Source: Ruminiclostridium cellulolyticum H10
GTDB lineage: Bacteria > Bacillota > Clostridia > Acetivibrionales > DSM-1351
Direction of reading: 5' to 3'
Assembly: GCF_000022065.1 (NCBI RefSeq)
Contig: NC_011898.1
Coordinates: 1,634,001 to 1,698,000 of the forward strand
Length of the DNA: 64,000 nucleotides
The first letter of the stretch is position 1. Each line of letters starts with the position of its first letter. Shown piece by piece: positions 19,139-29,002 of this stretch. The notes below the pieces were generated by a model, which had not been told where the DNA came from, made no database searches, and saw only the letters and a list, made by a program, of their open reading frames with translations. The position numbers and the translations under genes are program-made.

Positions 19139-19933
19139 TTATTTTGAATAATTCAAATTGTCGTAAATATTGGAATGCTGCATTATAAAGTTTGTATTAT
19201 TGTTTTTGTTTATAATATCAAGAAGTCTCTGGATTTCTCTTACTTCATACTTTTTCATATGAGGAGAAGCCAATATCTCCAAAATGATTTCGGAGGGATC
19301 AACTTTAACCTTTATTCCTTCGGCAGGAAGATTCTCCAGTCGGAAATGAAATCTCCGGCTAACTTCGCCGGCAAGGACATTTTCATCTGATAAGCCTGAA
19401 ACAGTTTCTGATTCTTTTTTTTCCTTATACAGAATGACTCTGAACTCATTTTCGTAAATGAACTCTTTTCTTTTATTTTTAAATGGAAGTAACTCATTGT
19501 ATATATAATTGATATCATTTTCAGTTTCAAAATCTATATAATTCACTTCTGACATTACCATTTTATAACCATGGGGAATTACCAGCGAGTTTGTAAGCCT
19601 ATCAATAGTGGTGTTAACTGCAATCCCAAAGCCTGCTTTTGAGTACAATTCCCACATTGCCGCGGACTCAGTGTCATTTATATGCCAGCAGCTTATTGAA
19701 GCCTTTTTTCTTTTTTCATTAAAAACATTTTGAAATTCCAGTCTAATATCAGTTTCATTTTTAGCAGTACCGTAATTCTTATAAACCTCTATTAAACTTT
19801 GGAAAGTCTGCTTTGGGATTGCACCTTCATATTTGTCCTTAAAACTGTCGGCACGGGCAAAATATAATTCACCGTTAATCAATGTCAGAAATTTTATCAG
19901 GTCGTAGTATCTCCACAGTTTTTGATCTTTCAC
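19139..19933 (-). CDS. DUF2971 family protein
   Basis: Start chosen at GTG 19933 (MKDQKLWRYYDL), with GGAGG 5 bases upstream; an in-frame TTG at 19945 overlaps that site. 264 residues with the DUF2971 signature order: W-RY near 6, LYFARADSFKDKYEG near 23-37, ISCWH near 80, MWELYS near 92, GFGIAV near 99, and YENEFRVIL near 165. No enzymatic activity is established; DUF2971 genes are scattered and often in variable DNA. It lies directly after the tRNA terminator, pointing towards it. Confidence 0.8.
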   Translation of the reverse strand: MKDQKLWRYYDLIKFLTLINGELYFARADSFKDKYEGAIPKQTFQSLIEVYKNYGTAKNETDIRLEFQNVFNEKRKKASISCWHINDTESAAMWELYSKAGFGIAVNTTIDRLTNSLVIPHGYKMVMSEVNYIDFETENDINYIYNELLPFKNKRKEFIYENEFRVILYKEKKESETVSGLSDENVLAGEVSRRFHFRLENLPAEGIKVKVDPSEIILEILASPHMKKYEVREIQRLLDIINKNNNTNFIMQHSNIYDNLNYSK

Positions 19934-20005
19934 TTTACCCTCCAAAAAGCTTTATATATTTATATAATTCCAAGAACCAGTATTATAGATGCATATAAAG
20001 TAAAA

Positions 20006-20031
20006 GGTACAAATTGTAAACAATTTGTACC
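20006..20031 (-). terminator. Terminator of the cwlJ-gerQ operon
   Basis: Perfect 11-bp stem GGTACAAATTG / CAATTTGTACC with a 4-base loop; on the minus strand it is followed by TTTTAC. Confidence 0.75.
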
Positions 20032-20073
20032 CAATATTGAACTAATCAATGAAGTAGAGTGTATTAATATAAA

Positions 20074-20562
20074 TCAAAGGTAGAATGTAACAAATTTGAT
20101 TGTAAAGAAATCGCAAACAATAATGTCATCGGTTTCAGCCTGCCTCAAAACAAGATAGTTGGCGCCTACAGCCAGCAGTCTTCCGAATTTATCTACAAGA
20201 GTGCCTGTTCCGATAAGAAACTCTACCCTAACGGTTTTACCGATCTGTGTTCTTAAAAATCCGTTCATAAACTCGGTACTTTGAGTTGTCATCGGCTGGG
20301 GTTCAGTTGTAGGGGTGATCGGCGACAATGGATTCATCTGCTGATTTAAATTCTGAGACTGTGTCATTGGCTGGTTTGGAGCATTCATAAATGGTATGGC
20401 CTGACCAGCCGATGTAGAGCCGATAGGAAATGCTGTAGAACCGAAAGGGCCTCCTGTAGGTATTCCGGTAGGAAAACTTTCTGCATTAACTATATTATTA
20501 TTTTGACGGTCATCAAAATAATAATCAGGTATGTTGTAATATGGAGTATGTGAGCTTTTCAT
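20074..20562 (-). CDS. gerQ: Spore coat protein GerQ
   Basis: Start chosen at ATG 20562 (MKSSHTPYYN), preceded by GAAAGGAAAT; the upstream extension overlaps cwlJ. 162 residues: a Pro/Gln/Asn-rich N-terminal two thirds, then a conserved C-terminal domain (FLRTQIGKTVRVEFLIGTG, GRLLAVGANYLVL, DFFTIKFVTFYL) matching the GerQ (YwdL) family. In Bacillus, GerQ is a coat protein needed for localisation of the lytic enzyme CwlJ and is crosslinked by transglutaminase. The gene for a CwlJ-type enzyme lies immediately upstream, the same pairing as in Bacillus. Confidence 0.88.
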   Translation of the reverse strand: MKSSHTPYYNIPDYYFDDRQNNNIVNAESFPTGIPTGGPFGSTAFPIGSTSAGQAIPFMNAPNQPMTQSQNLNQQMNPLSPITPTTEPQPMTTQSTEFMNGFLRTQIGKTVRVEFLIGTGTLVDKFGRLLAVGANYLVLRQAETDDIIVCDFFTIKFVTFYL

Positions 20563-20596
20563 AATCTGATTTCCTTTCTTTAAGATAAATTGAAAT

Positions 20597-21040
20597 TTAG
20601 GTACTTGCATATTTTTGAGTAGGGATATAGTAACAGTGCTGTTTTACCCTGGTTAAATATGTTCCGTTTTCACCCGGCGGAAAAAAGGAGATACATGAAG
20701 GTTTAAACGGGTTGAAATACCATAATGAGTTAGCTATAGCACCAAGAGTGTTCCCTGTCATAGCCCAGTCAGCTATATCATAATGAGTTTGTAAAGGAGT
20801 CATATTATATATGTTTTGTGGGTTATACTGTCCATTTACGACTTCCATTACACAAGTAAACTGCCGGGGCTGGAATATTGCCGCTCTGATGTCACCATGA
20901 ACAAGTCTGAAAAACTCGCCATATGGAACCGTTACCCGGTTCATTACGACAGACGCAACCCCCTTCATTCCATCGTCACCTTCACCTTCGGCTTCACATC
21001 GTATTAATCTTGCAAGCAGTTCCCGATCCGTTAATGGCAT
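20597..21040 (-). CDS. cwlJ: Spore cortex-lytic hydrolase, CwlJ/SleB type
   Basis: A 147-residue Hydrolase_2 domain protein with no signal peptide or binding domain, the CwlJ rather than SleB layout. LLARLIRCEAEGE (putative catalytic glutamate near 16) and GVASVVMNRV near 27 are the hallmark segments, with SLWYFNP near 105 and the C-terminal CYYI. It degrades muramic-lactam-containing cortex during germination. Forms an operon with gerQ. Confidence 0.9.
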   Translation of the reverse strand: MPLTDRELLARLIRCEAEGEGDDGMKGVASVVMNRVTVPYGEFFRLVHGDIRAAIFQPRQFTCVMEVVNGQYNPQNIYNMTPLQTHYDIADWAMTGNTLGAIANSLWYFNPFKPSCISFFPPGENGTYLTRVKQHCYYIPTQKYAST

Positions 21041-21218
21041 ACTTAATCACCTTAAAAAATAATTTTCGTGTTCACATTAGTAGTATATTAATAAACCGGA
21101 CTTTATGTTACATAAGATTTCAAATAATTTTTAGCTCGATGATAGGTAAATACTGAGTTGTAGTCAAAAATTTAAAATATGACACTGTATTATGTAAAAT
21201 CCATAAGTTCAAAATAAA

Positions 21219-21238
21219 AAGCCGGAAATCTCCGGCTT
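21219..21238 (-). terminator. Terminator of mtnN
   Basis: AAGCCGGA / TCCGGCTT with a 4-base loop; read on the minus strand it ends in TTTTTATTTT just after the mtnN stop. Confidence 0.88.
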
Positions 21239-21242
21239 AACA

Positions 21243-22004
21243 TCATCCTATTTCTGAAACAAAGTGTTCGACAATTCCTCGGGTAAAGTGGGATGCTGCT
21301 TTTTCAATAAATCTCGGAAAATTGATATTGGCATGCTCGTCTGCTTTGTCAGAAATAACACGGAATATAATATAGTCAATACCATGCTCGTAACATACCT
21401 GTGCTACTGCCGCGCCTTCCATTTCTATACACTTAAGATTCTCGATTTCCTGAGAAAGGCTTAAAACCTTATTACTATCTGCAATAAATTGGTCACCACT
21501 TGCAACAGTACCTGTTATAATATTGGGAGTAACTATATCAAATTCTTTTAATATACTTTCCTCAACATCAGAATTCAAACAAGTAGATACATAAAACTCA
21601 GCAGATTTTTTACCCAGAGATACCATGTGGGGAGGAGCAATAAAAGTTCCGACTCCTAAAAGAGGAATTTCAAACTTGCTGAATCCCGGCAGGGAGCTAG
21701 CATCCATGTCGTGCTGCACCAGCTTGTCTGCAACTATAATATCACCTATTTTCAGGTTTTTGTCAGCCCCTCCGGCAACACCTGTAAAAATAACAACATC
21801 TACATTAAATGTTTCTATAAGCGTAGTAACGGTTGATCCTGCAGCAACCTTGCCGCACTTTGAAAATACCAGGACAACGTCTTTACCAAAGAGTTTACCG
21901 ATATAATATTCACGCATGGCAATAATTTTTGTTTCGTTTATTAGCATACTCTCTGCCAATAGCTTTATTTCCTGCTCCATAGCTCCAATTATTCCTATAA
22001 GCAT
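21243..22004 (-). CDS. mtnN: 5'-methylthioadenosine/S-adenosylhomocysteine nucleosidase
   Basis: Splits the glycosidic bond of MTA and SAH, releasing adenine, for methionine salvage and activated-methyl recycling. Start ATG 22004 (MLIGIIGAMEQEI), with GGAGG 7 bases upstream; an in-frame TTG at 22010 abuts that site. 253 residues. E12 in AMEQE is the conserved catalytic glutamate, FTGVAGG near 74 is the ribose-binding loop, ECIEMEGAAVAQ-like KCIEMEGAAVAQ near 190, and the catalytic Asp is in ISDKADEHA near 217. Confidence 0.95.
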   Translation of the reverse strand: MLIGIIGAMEQEIKLLAESMLINETKIIAMREYYIGKLFGKDVVLVFSKCGKVAAGSTVTTLIETFNVDVVIFTGVAGGADKNLKIGDIIVADKLVQHDMDASSLPGFSKFEIPLLGVGTFIAPPHMVSLGKKSAEFYVSTCLNSDVEESILKEFDIVTPNIITGTVASGDQFIADSNKVLSLSQEIENLKCIEMEGAAVAQVCYEHGIDYIIFRVISDKADEHANINFPRFIEKAASHFTRGIVEHFVSEIG

Positions 22005-22033
22005 AATCAATCCTCCGGCTTTATAAATTTAAA

Positions 22034-22063
22034 AGGTCTGCAAGCAAATTTGCCTACAGACCT
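22034..22063 (-). terminator. Terminator of the 4Fe-4S protein gene
   Basis: AGGTCTG / CAGACCT outer stem with an inner GCAAATTTGC palindrome; T-rich on the minus strand beyond it. It separates this gene from mtnN. Confidence 0.75.
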
Positions 22064-22108
22064 ATTATAATGGAAAAAATATTCAATTTAAACTACCAAT
22101 TCCATAAA

Positions 22109-22825
22109 TTAACTTTGTAACACCTCACCGTTTGTGCTTATTGTTACTATACTCCAAGGCAGCATTTTTCCCGAATTAATTAACGCAGTTTTAACAGCAT
22201 TGACAATGCCTCCGCAGCAAGGTACTTCCATTCTGACAACTTTAACACTGTTAATATTATTGTTTGCAATAATTGCAGTAAGTTTTTCGGAGTAGTCACC
22301 TTCATCGAGCTTTGGACAGCCTATGAGTGTAATTCTGTTTTTCATAAAATCCCTGTGAATGTTTGCATATGCGAATGCGGTACAATCAGCTGCAATCAGT
22401 AGATCGCAGTTGTCAAAGTACGGTGCATTAACCGGAACAAGTTTGATTTGACATGGCCATTGCATAAGCTCTGATACCGCTGACGCAGCGGGTTCCTTTG
22501 CCGGAGCTTTTCTTATAGCCATTGCTCTTGAACCGGGACATCCGCCATGGGTATTATGCTGTCCTGTCTGATTCTGTGCAGCTGCTCTCATTGCAATGTT
22601 CTTTTTTACCAGTTCTTCGTCATATGCTTCTGCTTCACGTTCTTCAATGGTTATAGCATTTGTAGGACATGCCGGGAGACAATCTCCAAGCCCGTCACAG
22701 TAACTGTCGGAAATAAGCTTTGCCTTACCGTTTTCCATAACAAGAGCACCTTCGTGGCATGCGGTCACACATAAACCGCAGCCGTTACATTTTTCTTCAT
22801 CTATACTGATAATTTTTCTCTTCAT
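22109..22825 (-). CDS. 4Fe-4S ferredoxin-type protein
   Basis: A 238-residue protein. Two 4Fe-4S motifs lie in the first 60 residues: CNGCGLCVTACHEG and CDGLGDCLPACP, the second with a longer first spacing. A linker of about 60 residues precedes a second domain with conserved-looking cysteines (LIAADCTAF, LIGCPKL, VPCCGGI), which may carry another metal site. This family is commonly found next to Crp/Fnr regulators and hybrid-cluster proteins in anaerobes; here a Crp/Fnr gene is divergently transcribed 118 bp away. A redox or nitrosative stress role is inference. Confidence 0.8.
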   Translation of the reverse strand: MKRKIISIDEEKCNGCGLCVTACHEGALVMENGKAKLISDSYCDGLGDCLPACPTNAITIEEREAEAYDEELVKKNIAMRAAAQNQTGQHNTHGGCPGSRAMAIRKAPAKEPAASAVSELMQWPCQIKLVPVNAPYFDNCDLLIAADCTAFAYANIHRDFMKNRITLIGCPKLDEGDYSEKLTAIIANNNINSVKVVRMEVPCCGGIVNAVKTALINSGKMLPWSIVTISTNGEVLQS

Positions 22826-22893
22826 GATAAACTCTCCTTAAATATTTTATTTATTTGATTTGTCGTTTAAATGATTATGTACTGATTATAAGG

Positions 22894-22927
22894 TATAATT
22901 AAATTAAAATCGGTATCTCTGGATACC
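22894..22927 (+). promoter_or_regulatory. -10 box and palindromic operator before the Crp/Fnr gene
   Basis: TATAAT at 22894-22899 (no good -35) followed by the palindrome GGTATC-N4-GATACC at 22912-22927, beginning about 6 bases after the predicted start of transcription. The 16-bp span matches Crp/Fnr-type sites, and the position suggests repression, probably by the regulator itself. Confidence 0.5.
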
Positions 22928-22943
22928 AAAAATGGAGGGAATT

Positions 22944-23651
22944 ATGCCAGGACGAGAAATTCAAAATATAACGGAAGTTCTTTTAGAGTGTGAATTATTC
23001 GAGAACTTTAACCACATACAGATAGCAGCAATACTGCAATGCTTTAGCCCTAAGCTTTATACCTATAGCAAGGGGGATTATATAGTAATGTCAGGTGAAA
23101 GGTATCACGGAATGGGGATACTTGTTGAAGGTAATGGAGTAGTAACAAAGGAAAATGCGGCAGGAAACCGTATAATGATGAACCTTATTAAACCGGGAAG
23201 CATCTTTGGTGAGGTCATTGCCTTTTCCGGTACTGAAAAATGGCCGTCAAACGTTCAGGCTCAGACAAATTGTAAGGTTATGTTTATCGAAAATGAAATG
23301 ATTTTAAATCAATGCAGTGATGCTTGTACTCATCATTCACAGCTTATAAGGAATCTTTTAAAAAGCGTTTCCACAAGGGCAATCATGCTTAACAGAAGAG
23401 TAGAATACCTTTCAATGAAAGGTATCAACTCAAAAATCGCAAGCTTTTTGCTTGAACATATGGAAAAGGCGGGCAGTAAAACTTTCCGTCTTCCCGTAAA
23501 TAGAAATGAAATGGCTGAGTTTTTGAATATTTCAAGACCTTCCATGTCCAGAGAGATGGGAGTAATGCGGGATATGGGTATTATCCAATTTCAAAAGGAA
23601 GCCATAAAAGTAATAGATACAGAAAAATTAAAAAATATGATTAAAGAATAA
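22944..23651 (+). CDS. Crp/Fnr family transcriptional regulator
   Basis: Start ATG 22944 (MPGREIQNITEV), with GGAGGG 4 bases upstream; the ATG at 22932 overlaps that site. 235 residues: cyclic-nucleotide-binding-type beta barrel (about 25-125, with GSIFGEVIAFSG), dimer helix (about 130-160), and a winged helix-turn-helix with RNEMAEFLNISRPSMSREMGVM near 190-211 as the recognition region. There is no N-terminal cysteine cluster, so it is not a classical Fe-S FNR. Divergence from the 4Fe-4S gene suggests control of redox genes, similar to HcpR-type regulators (inference). Confidence 0.85.
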   Translation: MPGREIQNITEVLLECELFENFNHIQIAAILQCFSPKLYTYSKGDYIVMSGERYHGMGILVEGNGVVTKENAAGNRIMMNLIKPGSIFGEVIAFSGTEKWPSNVQAQTNCKVMFIENEMILNQCSDACTHHSQLIRNLLKSVSTRAIMLNRRVEYLSMKGINSKIASFLLEHMEKAGSKTFRLPVNRNEMAEFLNISRPSMSREMGVMRDMGIIQFQKEAIKVIDTEKLKNMIKE

Positions 23652-23673
23652 TTTTTTATATGAAAGATATTGA

Positions 23674-23724
23674 ATAAATAATATTATTATGATATCATTT
23701 AGATATCATAATAATATTATTTAT
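23674..23724. repeat. 23-bp perfect inverted repeat before the SPFH gene
   Basis: Left arm 23674-23696 and right arm 23702-23724 are exact reverse complements, with a 5-base loop (ATTTA). It is almost entirely A/T apart from two GATATC ends. It overlaps the expected leader of the SPFH gene and could be an operator, a leader hairpin or a terminator without a T run. Confidence 0.85.
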
Positions 23725-23743
23725 ATTTGGGAGGTTGATAATT

Positions 23744-24613
23744 ATGCAAGAGGTGAAAGGAAAAACTTACTCGGGAGGCCTCACTCTTCTAATGACTATG
23801 CTTGTTCTTATTTTAAGTGTAGTGACTTTTATAGTAGGTGTAAATATGGAATTTGCTGTATTGGTTATACTTGGACTTGTATTATTCACAGGATTTATAT
23901 TTATAATTCCGGGATTTTTTACTATTCAGCCAAATCAAGCTATGGTTTTGGTGCTTTTCGGAAAATATGTCGGAACTGTTAAAAATGAAGGCTGGCATTG
24001 GGCCAATCCTTTCTATTCCAAGAAAAAGATTTCGTTAAGATCCAGAAATATTAATGGCGATAAAATAAAGGTAAACGATGAAATGGGTAATCCCATTGAA
24101 ATAGCAGCTGTAATAGTATGGAGAGTTGAAAATACCGCAGAGGCTATATTTGACGTAGATAATTATGTTGACTACGTAAATGTTCAGAGCGAGTCTGCTT
24201 TGAGACATTTGGCAGGAATGTATCCGTATGACAATACAGAAGATACACACACAATTTCTCTGAGAGGAAGCACAGATGAGGTTGCTGAAGCACTTAAAAA
24301 TGAACTTCAACAGAGGTTGGGAAAAGCAGGTGTAATTGTTGAAGAAGCAAGGCTGTCTCATTTGGCATATGCACCTGAAATAGCTGCGGCAATGCTTCAA
24401 AGACAGCAGGCGGCTGCTATAATTGCTGCAAGGCAAAAAATAGTAGAGGGTGCCGTAGGAATGGTTCAGATGGCACTAACCAAGCTCAGTGAAAATGAAA
24501 TAGTTGAACTTGACGAAGAAAGAAAGGCCGCAATGGTAAGCAACTTGTTAGTAGTTTTATGCGGTGAGAAAAATACACAGCCGGTTATAAACACTGGAAC
24601 TTTGCATAACTAA
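23744..24613 (+). CDS. SPFH/stomatin-prohibitin domain membrane protein
   Basis: Start ATG 23744 ([12 protein letters not shown]), with TTGGGAGG 9 bases upstream. 289 residues: two closely spaced N-terminal membrane helices (about 12-34 and 38-60), then an SPFH domain beginning [22 protein letters not shown], with [12 protein letters not shown] near 155 and a C-terminal helical stretch ([25 protein letters not shown]). Such proteins organise membrane microdomains or hold proteases. The adjacent small ribbon-helix-helix gene recurs with this SPFH subtype in Firmicutes as I recall it. Confidence 0.88.
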   Translation: MQEVKGKTYSGGLTLLMTMLVLILSVVTFIVGVNMEFAVLVILGLVLFTGFIFIIPGFFTIQPNQAMVLVLFGKYVGTVKNEGWHWANPFYSKKKISLRSRNINGDKIKVNDEMGNPIEIAAVIVWRVENTAEAIFDVDNYVDYVNVQSESALRHLAGMYPYDNTEDTHTISLRGSTDEVAEALKNELQQRLGKAGVIVEEARLSHLAYAPEIAAAMLQRQQAAAIIAARQKIVEGAVGMVQMALTKLSENEIVELDEERKAAMVSNLLVVLCGEKNTQPVINTGTLHN

Positions 24614-24629
24614 AAAAGGCGATGTTATT

Positions 24630-24815
24630 ATGGCAGAAAAAAAGACACTGTTACTTAGACTAAGCCCCAAACTGTGGGAAGAAATATCGAAATGGGCGGA
24701 AGATGAATTTCGCTCGGTAAACGGTCAAATAGAGTATATTATTAGCGAAGCACTTCGTAAACGAAATAAATCAGCTCACAAAATTGTTTCTGATTCGGAG
24801 GATGCGAAAGACTGA
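24630..24815 (+). CDS. Arc-like ribbon-helix-helix protein
   Basis: A 61-residue protein. LLLRLSPKLWEEISKWAEDEFRS is a strand-helix of Arc/MetJ type and SVNGQIEYIISEALRKR is the second helix, so it is probably a small dimeric DNA-binding protein. It begins 16 bp after the SPFH gene and shares its transcript. No toxin gene is adjacent, so an antitoxin role is not supported; autoregulation of the SPFH operon is possible. Confidence 0.75.
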   Translation: MAEKKTLLLRLSPKLWEEISKWAEDEFRSVNGQIEYIISEALRKRNKSAHKIVSDSEDAKD

Positions 24816-24825
24816 TTAAGCGAAG

Positions 24826-24859
24826 AAAAGACACGGCAAGGGAAAAAGCCGGGTCTTTT
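24826..24859 (+). terminator. Terminator of the SPFH operon
   Basis: AAAAGACACGGC (24826-24837) pairs with GCCGGGTCTTTT (24848-24859), with one mismatch in 12. Confidence 0.8.
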
Positions 24860-24980
24860 CCTGCTATAAGAATTTCTTGATATTTTACAATTCTTAATAA
24901 ATAGTTAAATATTTTATGCTATAATATAGCTTATATTGCAACAAAATAATAACAATATATTTATTGAAAGGGAGTTGTAA

Positions 24981-25595
24981 TTGAATAAAGGCATGAAAAT
25001 AGGTATATGCGGAGGAACCTTTGACCCTATACACCTTGGGCATCTGGCAGTAGCCGAGATGGTCAGAAGCGAAATGGGACTTGATAAGATATTATTTATA
25101 CCGTCAGGAAAGCCTCCGCACAAAGACCTTGATTCAGTAACTGACCCTATTCATAGATTGAAAATGGTACAATGTGCAGTCAGTACCAATCCAAACTTTG
25201 AGGCTGTTTCAATTGAAATTGAACGCAGGGGATATACTTATACGGTAGATACGCTTAAACAGCTGTACGGACTTTATCCGGGAAGAACAGAATTTTACTA
25301 TATAATAGGTGCTGATGTAGTAATGGATCTTCTTAAATGGAAAAGGGCAGAGGAAGTTTTTACATTAACAAAGTTTATAGCATTAATGCGACCCGGATTC
25401 AGAAATGAAGAATTCGAGTCAAATATAAATCATTTAAAGAGTAGGTATGATGCAGATATTACAAGTTTTCAAGCACCACTGATAGAAATTTCGTCAACAT
25501 TTATTAGGGACAGAATAAAAAATGGAAAATCTGTAAAATATTTTATAACTGAGTCTGTTGAAAAGTATATAAAGGAAAATAAACTGTATATTTAA
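24981..25595 (+). CDS. nadD: Nicotinate-nucleotide adenylyltransferase
   Basis: Adenylates nicotinic acid mononucleotide in NAD synthesis. TTG start at 24981 with AAAGGGAG 6 bases upstream; the alternative ATG at 24993 is too distant. 204 residues. GGTFDPIHLGHL near residue 11 is the nucleotidyltransferase HxGH-type motif, IPSGKPPHK near 40 binds substrate, and ISSTFIRDRI near 173 is the second ATP motif. First of the conserved nadD-yqeK-(LytR_C)-rsfS cluster. Confidence 0.96.
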   Translation: MNKGMKIGICGGTFDPIHLGHLAVAEMVRSEMGLDKILFIPSGKPPHKDLDSVTDPIHRLKMVQCAVSTNPNFEAVSIEIERRGYTYTVDTLKQLYGLYPGRTEFYYIIGADVVMDLLKWKRAEEVFTLTKFIALMRPGFRNEEFESNINHLKSRYDADITSFQAPLIEISSTFIRDRIKNGKSVKYFITESVEKYIKENKLYI

Positions 25596-25606
25596 GAGGA
25601 TGGGAA

Positions 25607-26179
25607 ATGAATTTAATTGAAATGGATATACTGCTAAAAAAGACCCTTAAACCGGGCAGGTACATTCATTCTGTTAATACTATGAAGGTTGCTGTAAAAT
25701 TGGCTGAACACTATGGTGAGGATGTAGAGAAAGCTAAAGTGGCAGGACTTTTGCATGATTGTGCAAAGAACCTTAACGATGGGCAAACAAAGAGGTATTG
25801 TCTTGAAAATGATATAGCACTCAGTCCTTTAGAGGAAAATCAGGTATTCCTAATGCATGGAGCAGTAGGAGCTGTATTGGCGAGACAAAAGTATGGCGTG
25901 GAGGACCCAATGGTGCTAAATGCTATTAAGTACCATACTACCGGTTTTGCTGGAATGAATACATTGGATAAAATAATATTTTTGGCTGATTATATTGAGC
26001 CGGGGAGAACTCACTGTGACGTTCAGGAAGCCAGGAGTCTGGCTTTTGTAAGTTTGGACAAAGCTTTGGTTAGTGCTTTCAATTGTGTAATAAAATACGT
26101 TATTAGCCAGAATGGCTTAATTCATCCATTTACTATTGAAGCTAGAAACAGTATATTATTAATGACAGAAAAACCGTGA
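25607..26179 (+). CDS. yqeK: HD-domain hydrolase YqeK (probable Ap4A hydrolase)
   Basis: A 190-residue HD-superfamily protein: HSVNTMKVAVKLAEHYG near 21, catalytic LLHDCAKN near 47, MHGAVGAVLARQKYGVED near 82, AIKYHTTG near 105, IIFLADYIEPGR near 120. Characterised YqeK proteins symmetrically hydrolyse diadenosine tetraphosphate. It lies 11 bp after nadD, the usual neighbour. Confidence 0.93.
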   Translation: MNLIEMDILLKKTLKPGRYIHSVNTMKVAVKLAEHYGEDVEKAKVAGLLHDCAKNLNDGQTKRYCLENDIALSPLEENQVFLMHGAVGAVLARQKYGVEDPMVLNAIKYHTTGFAGMNTLDKIIFLADYIEPGRTHCDVQEARSLAFVSLDKALVSAFNCVIKYVISQNGLIHPFTIEARNSILLMTEKP

Positions 26180-26200
26180 AATTAGTTTTGGAGATATAAA

Positions 26201-26695
26201 ATGGGAAAATTAATAAAGTTTTTATTTTATGCAGTAGGAACATTCTTATTACTGTTTTCATCAATTATAGTAGGTGCAAATTTTTATAAAGATTCAGGTG
26301 TTTTCGACAAAAAAGTTGTAGAAGTAAAAAAGCAGCCTGTAAAACCTGCACCTACATCAAAGGCACCCGGTAAAATAATAGTTGATACCAAAGAACCCGC
26401 AAAAGACACGTCAGAGACCACTAAAAAGAGCGGAAAGATAACAGTTCAGGTAATTAACTGTACCGGCATAAACGGGCTTGCGGGAGAGGTCAAAGCAATG
26501 CTTGAGGCACAGGGTTTTGAGGCAAGTGCTGAAACAGGAAATATTCAGAGTACTTCCCAATTAATTTTACGTAAAAAAGGCGTAAAAGTGAGTACGATTA
26601 GCAGTATGTTGAAGATATCCCAGATTATAGAGAATATCCAAGCTGAACCGAAATATGATATTACAGTAATGCTTGGAAATGATTATAATCCTTAA
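26201..26695 (+). CDS. Membrane-anchored LytR C-terminal domain protein
   Basis: A 164-residue protein with one N-terminal transmembrane helix (about 8-28), a lysine/proline-rich linker, and a C-terminal LytR_C domain (about 83-160; VQVINCTGINGLAGEVKAML). The domain is shared with LCP wall-polymer ligases but the catalytic LCP domain is absent, so it is a domain-only protein of unknown function. It is embedded between yqeK and rsfS. Confidence 0.85.
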   Translation: MGKLIKFLFYAVGTFLLLFSSIIVGANFYKDSGVFDKKVVEVKKQPVKPAPTSKAPGKIIVDTKEPAKDTSETTKKSGKITVQVINCTGINGLAGEVKAMLEAQGFEASAETGNIQSTSQLILRKKGVKVSTISSMLKISQIIENIQAEPKYDITVMLGNDYNP

Positions 26696-26729
26696 TATTA
26701 ATATAGTCAGAAGATGAGGTGCAAAAATA

Positions 26730-27074
26730 TTGGATTCAAAAACATTGGTTGACGAAATAGTTGCGGCTATGGAAGATAAGAAGGCAAAGGATATCAGCAT
26801 AATAGACATTCAGAACATTACTATTATTGCCGATTATTTTGTTATTTGCAGCGGTACGTCTTCAACCCATATAAAGGCAATAGTTGATGAAATTGATTTC
26901 AAATTGACTGAAGTTGGGCTGGAGGCACACCACAAAGAGGGGTACGATTCTGCAAGATGGATTCTACTGGATTATGGTGATGTTGTAGTGCATGTATTCC
27001 ATCAGGAGGAAAGAGCTTTTTATAATCTTGAAAGGCTATGGTCTGACGGAGAAATGACTAGCATTAGATATTGA
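26730..27074 (+). CDS. rsfS: Ribosome silencing factor RsfS
   Basis: Binds ribosomal protein L14 and blocks subunit joining under starvation. TTG start at 26730 with GAGGTG 9 bases upstream. 114 residues carrying the DUF143 signature: DISIIDIQNITIIADYFVICSG near 20-41, AHHKEGYDSARWILLDYGDVVVHVF near 72-96, and FYNLERLW near 103. Ends the nadD cluster. Confidence 0.95.
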   Translation: MDSKTLVDEIVAAMEDKKAKDISIIDIQNITIIADYFVICSGTSSTHIKAIVDEIDFKLTEVGLEAHHKEGYDSARWILLDYGDVVVHVFHQEERAFYNLERLWSDGEMTSIRY

Positions 27075-27107
27075 ACATTATGACAAGTTATGCTTTAATA
27101 TTATTTG

Positions 27108-27132
27108 AGAAAAGCATTAACTAGGCTTTTCT
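27108..27132 (+). terminator. Terminator after rsfS
   Basis: AGAAAAGC / GCTTTTCT stem followed by TATTTTAT. Confidence 0.7.
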
Positions 27133-27188
27133 TATTTTATGCTGTTTTGGGTTAGTATTATAATGTTTAAATTTAATATATACAATAA

Positions 27189-28847
<1,659 letters not shown>

Positions 28848-28861
28848 CATATTAACGTAAA

Positions 28862-28907
28862 ATGCCCAAAGGTAATTGTACTTCATCACCTTTGGGCATA
28901 TATTTTT
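28862..28907 (+). terminator. Terminator of the ybiT-type gene
   Basis: Perfect 12-bp stem ATGCCCAAAGGT / ACCTTTGGGCAT, then ATATTTTTTTA. Confidence 0.9.
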
Positions 28908-29002
28908 TTATAAAAAGACATTTTTAGACTTTTATGTATTGAACTGTAAAAAATAATCTATTATAATTTAATTATATTATTAATGAAAACTGGTGAAAGC
29001 AC

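Noticed and set aside
23674-23724. Palindrome as part of a CRISPR array
   Set aside because: It is a single inverted repeat with no repeated units or spacers, and no cas genes are in the window.
24630-24815. Ribbon-helix-helix protein as an antitoxin of a toxin-antitoxin pair
   Set aside because: No toxin-like gene is adjacent; the upstream neighbour is a membrane SPFH protein and the downstream one is nadD after a terminator.
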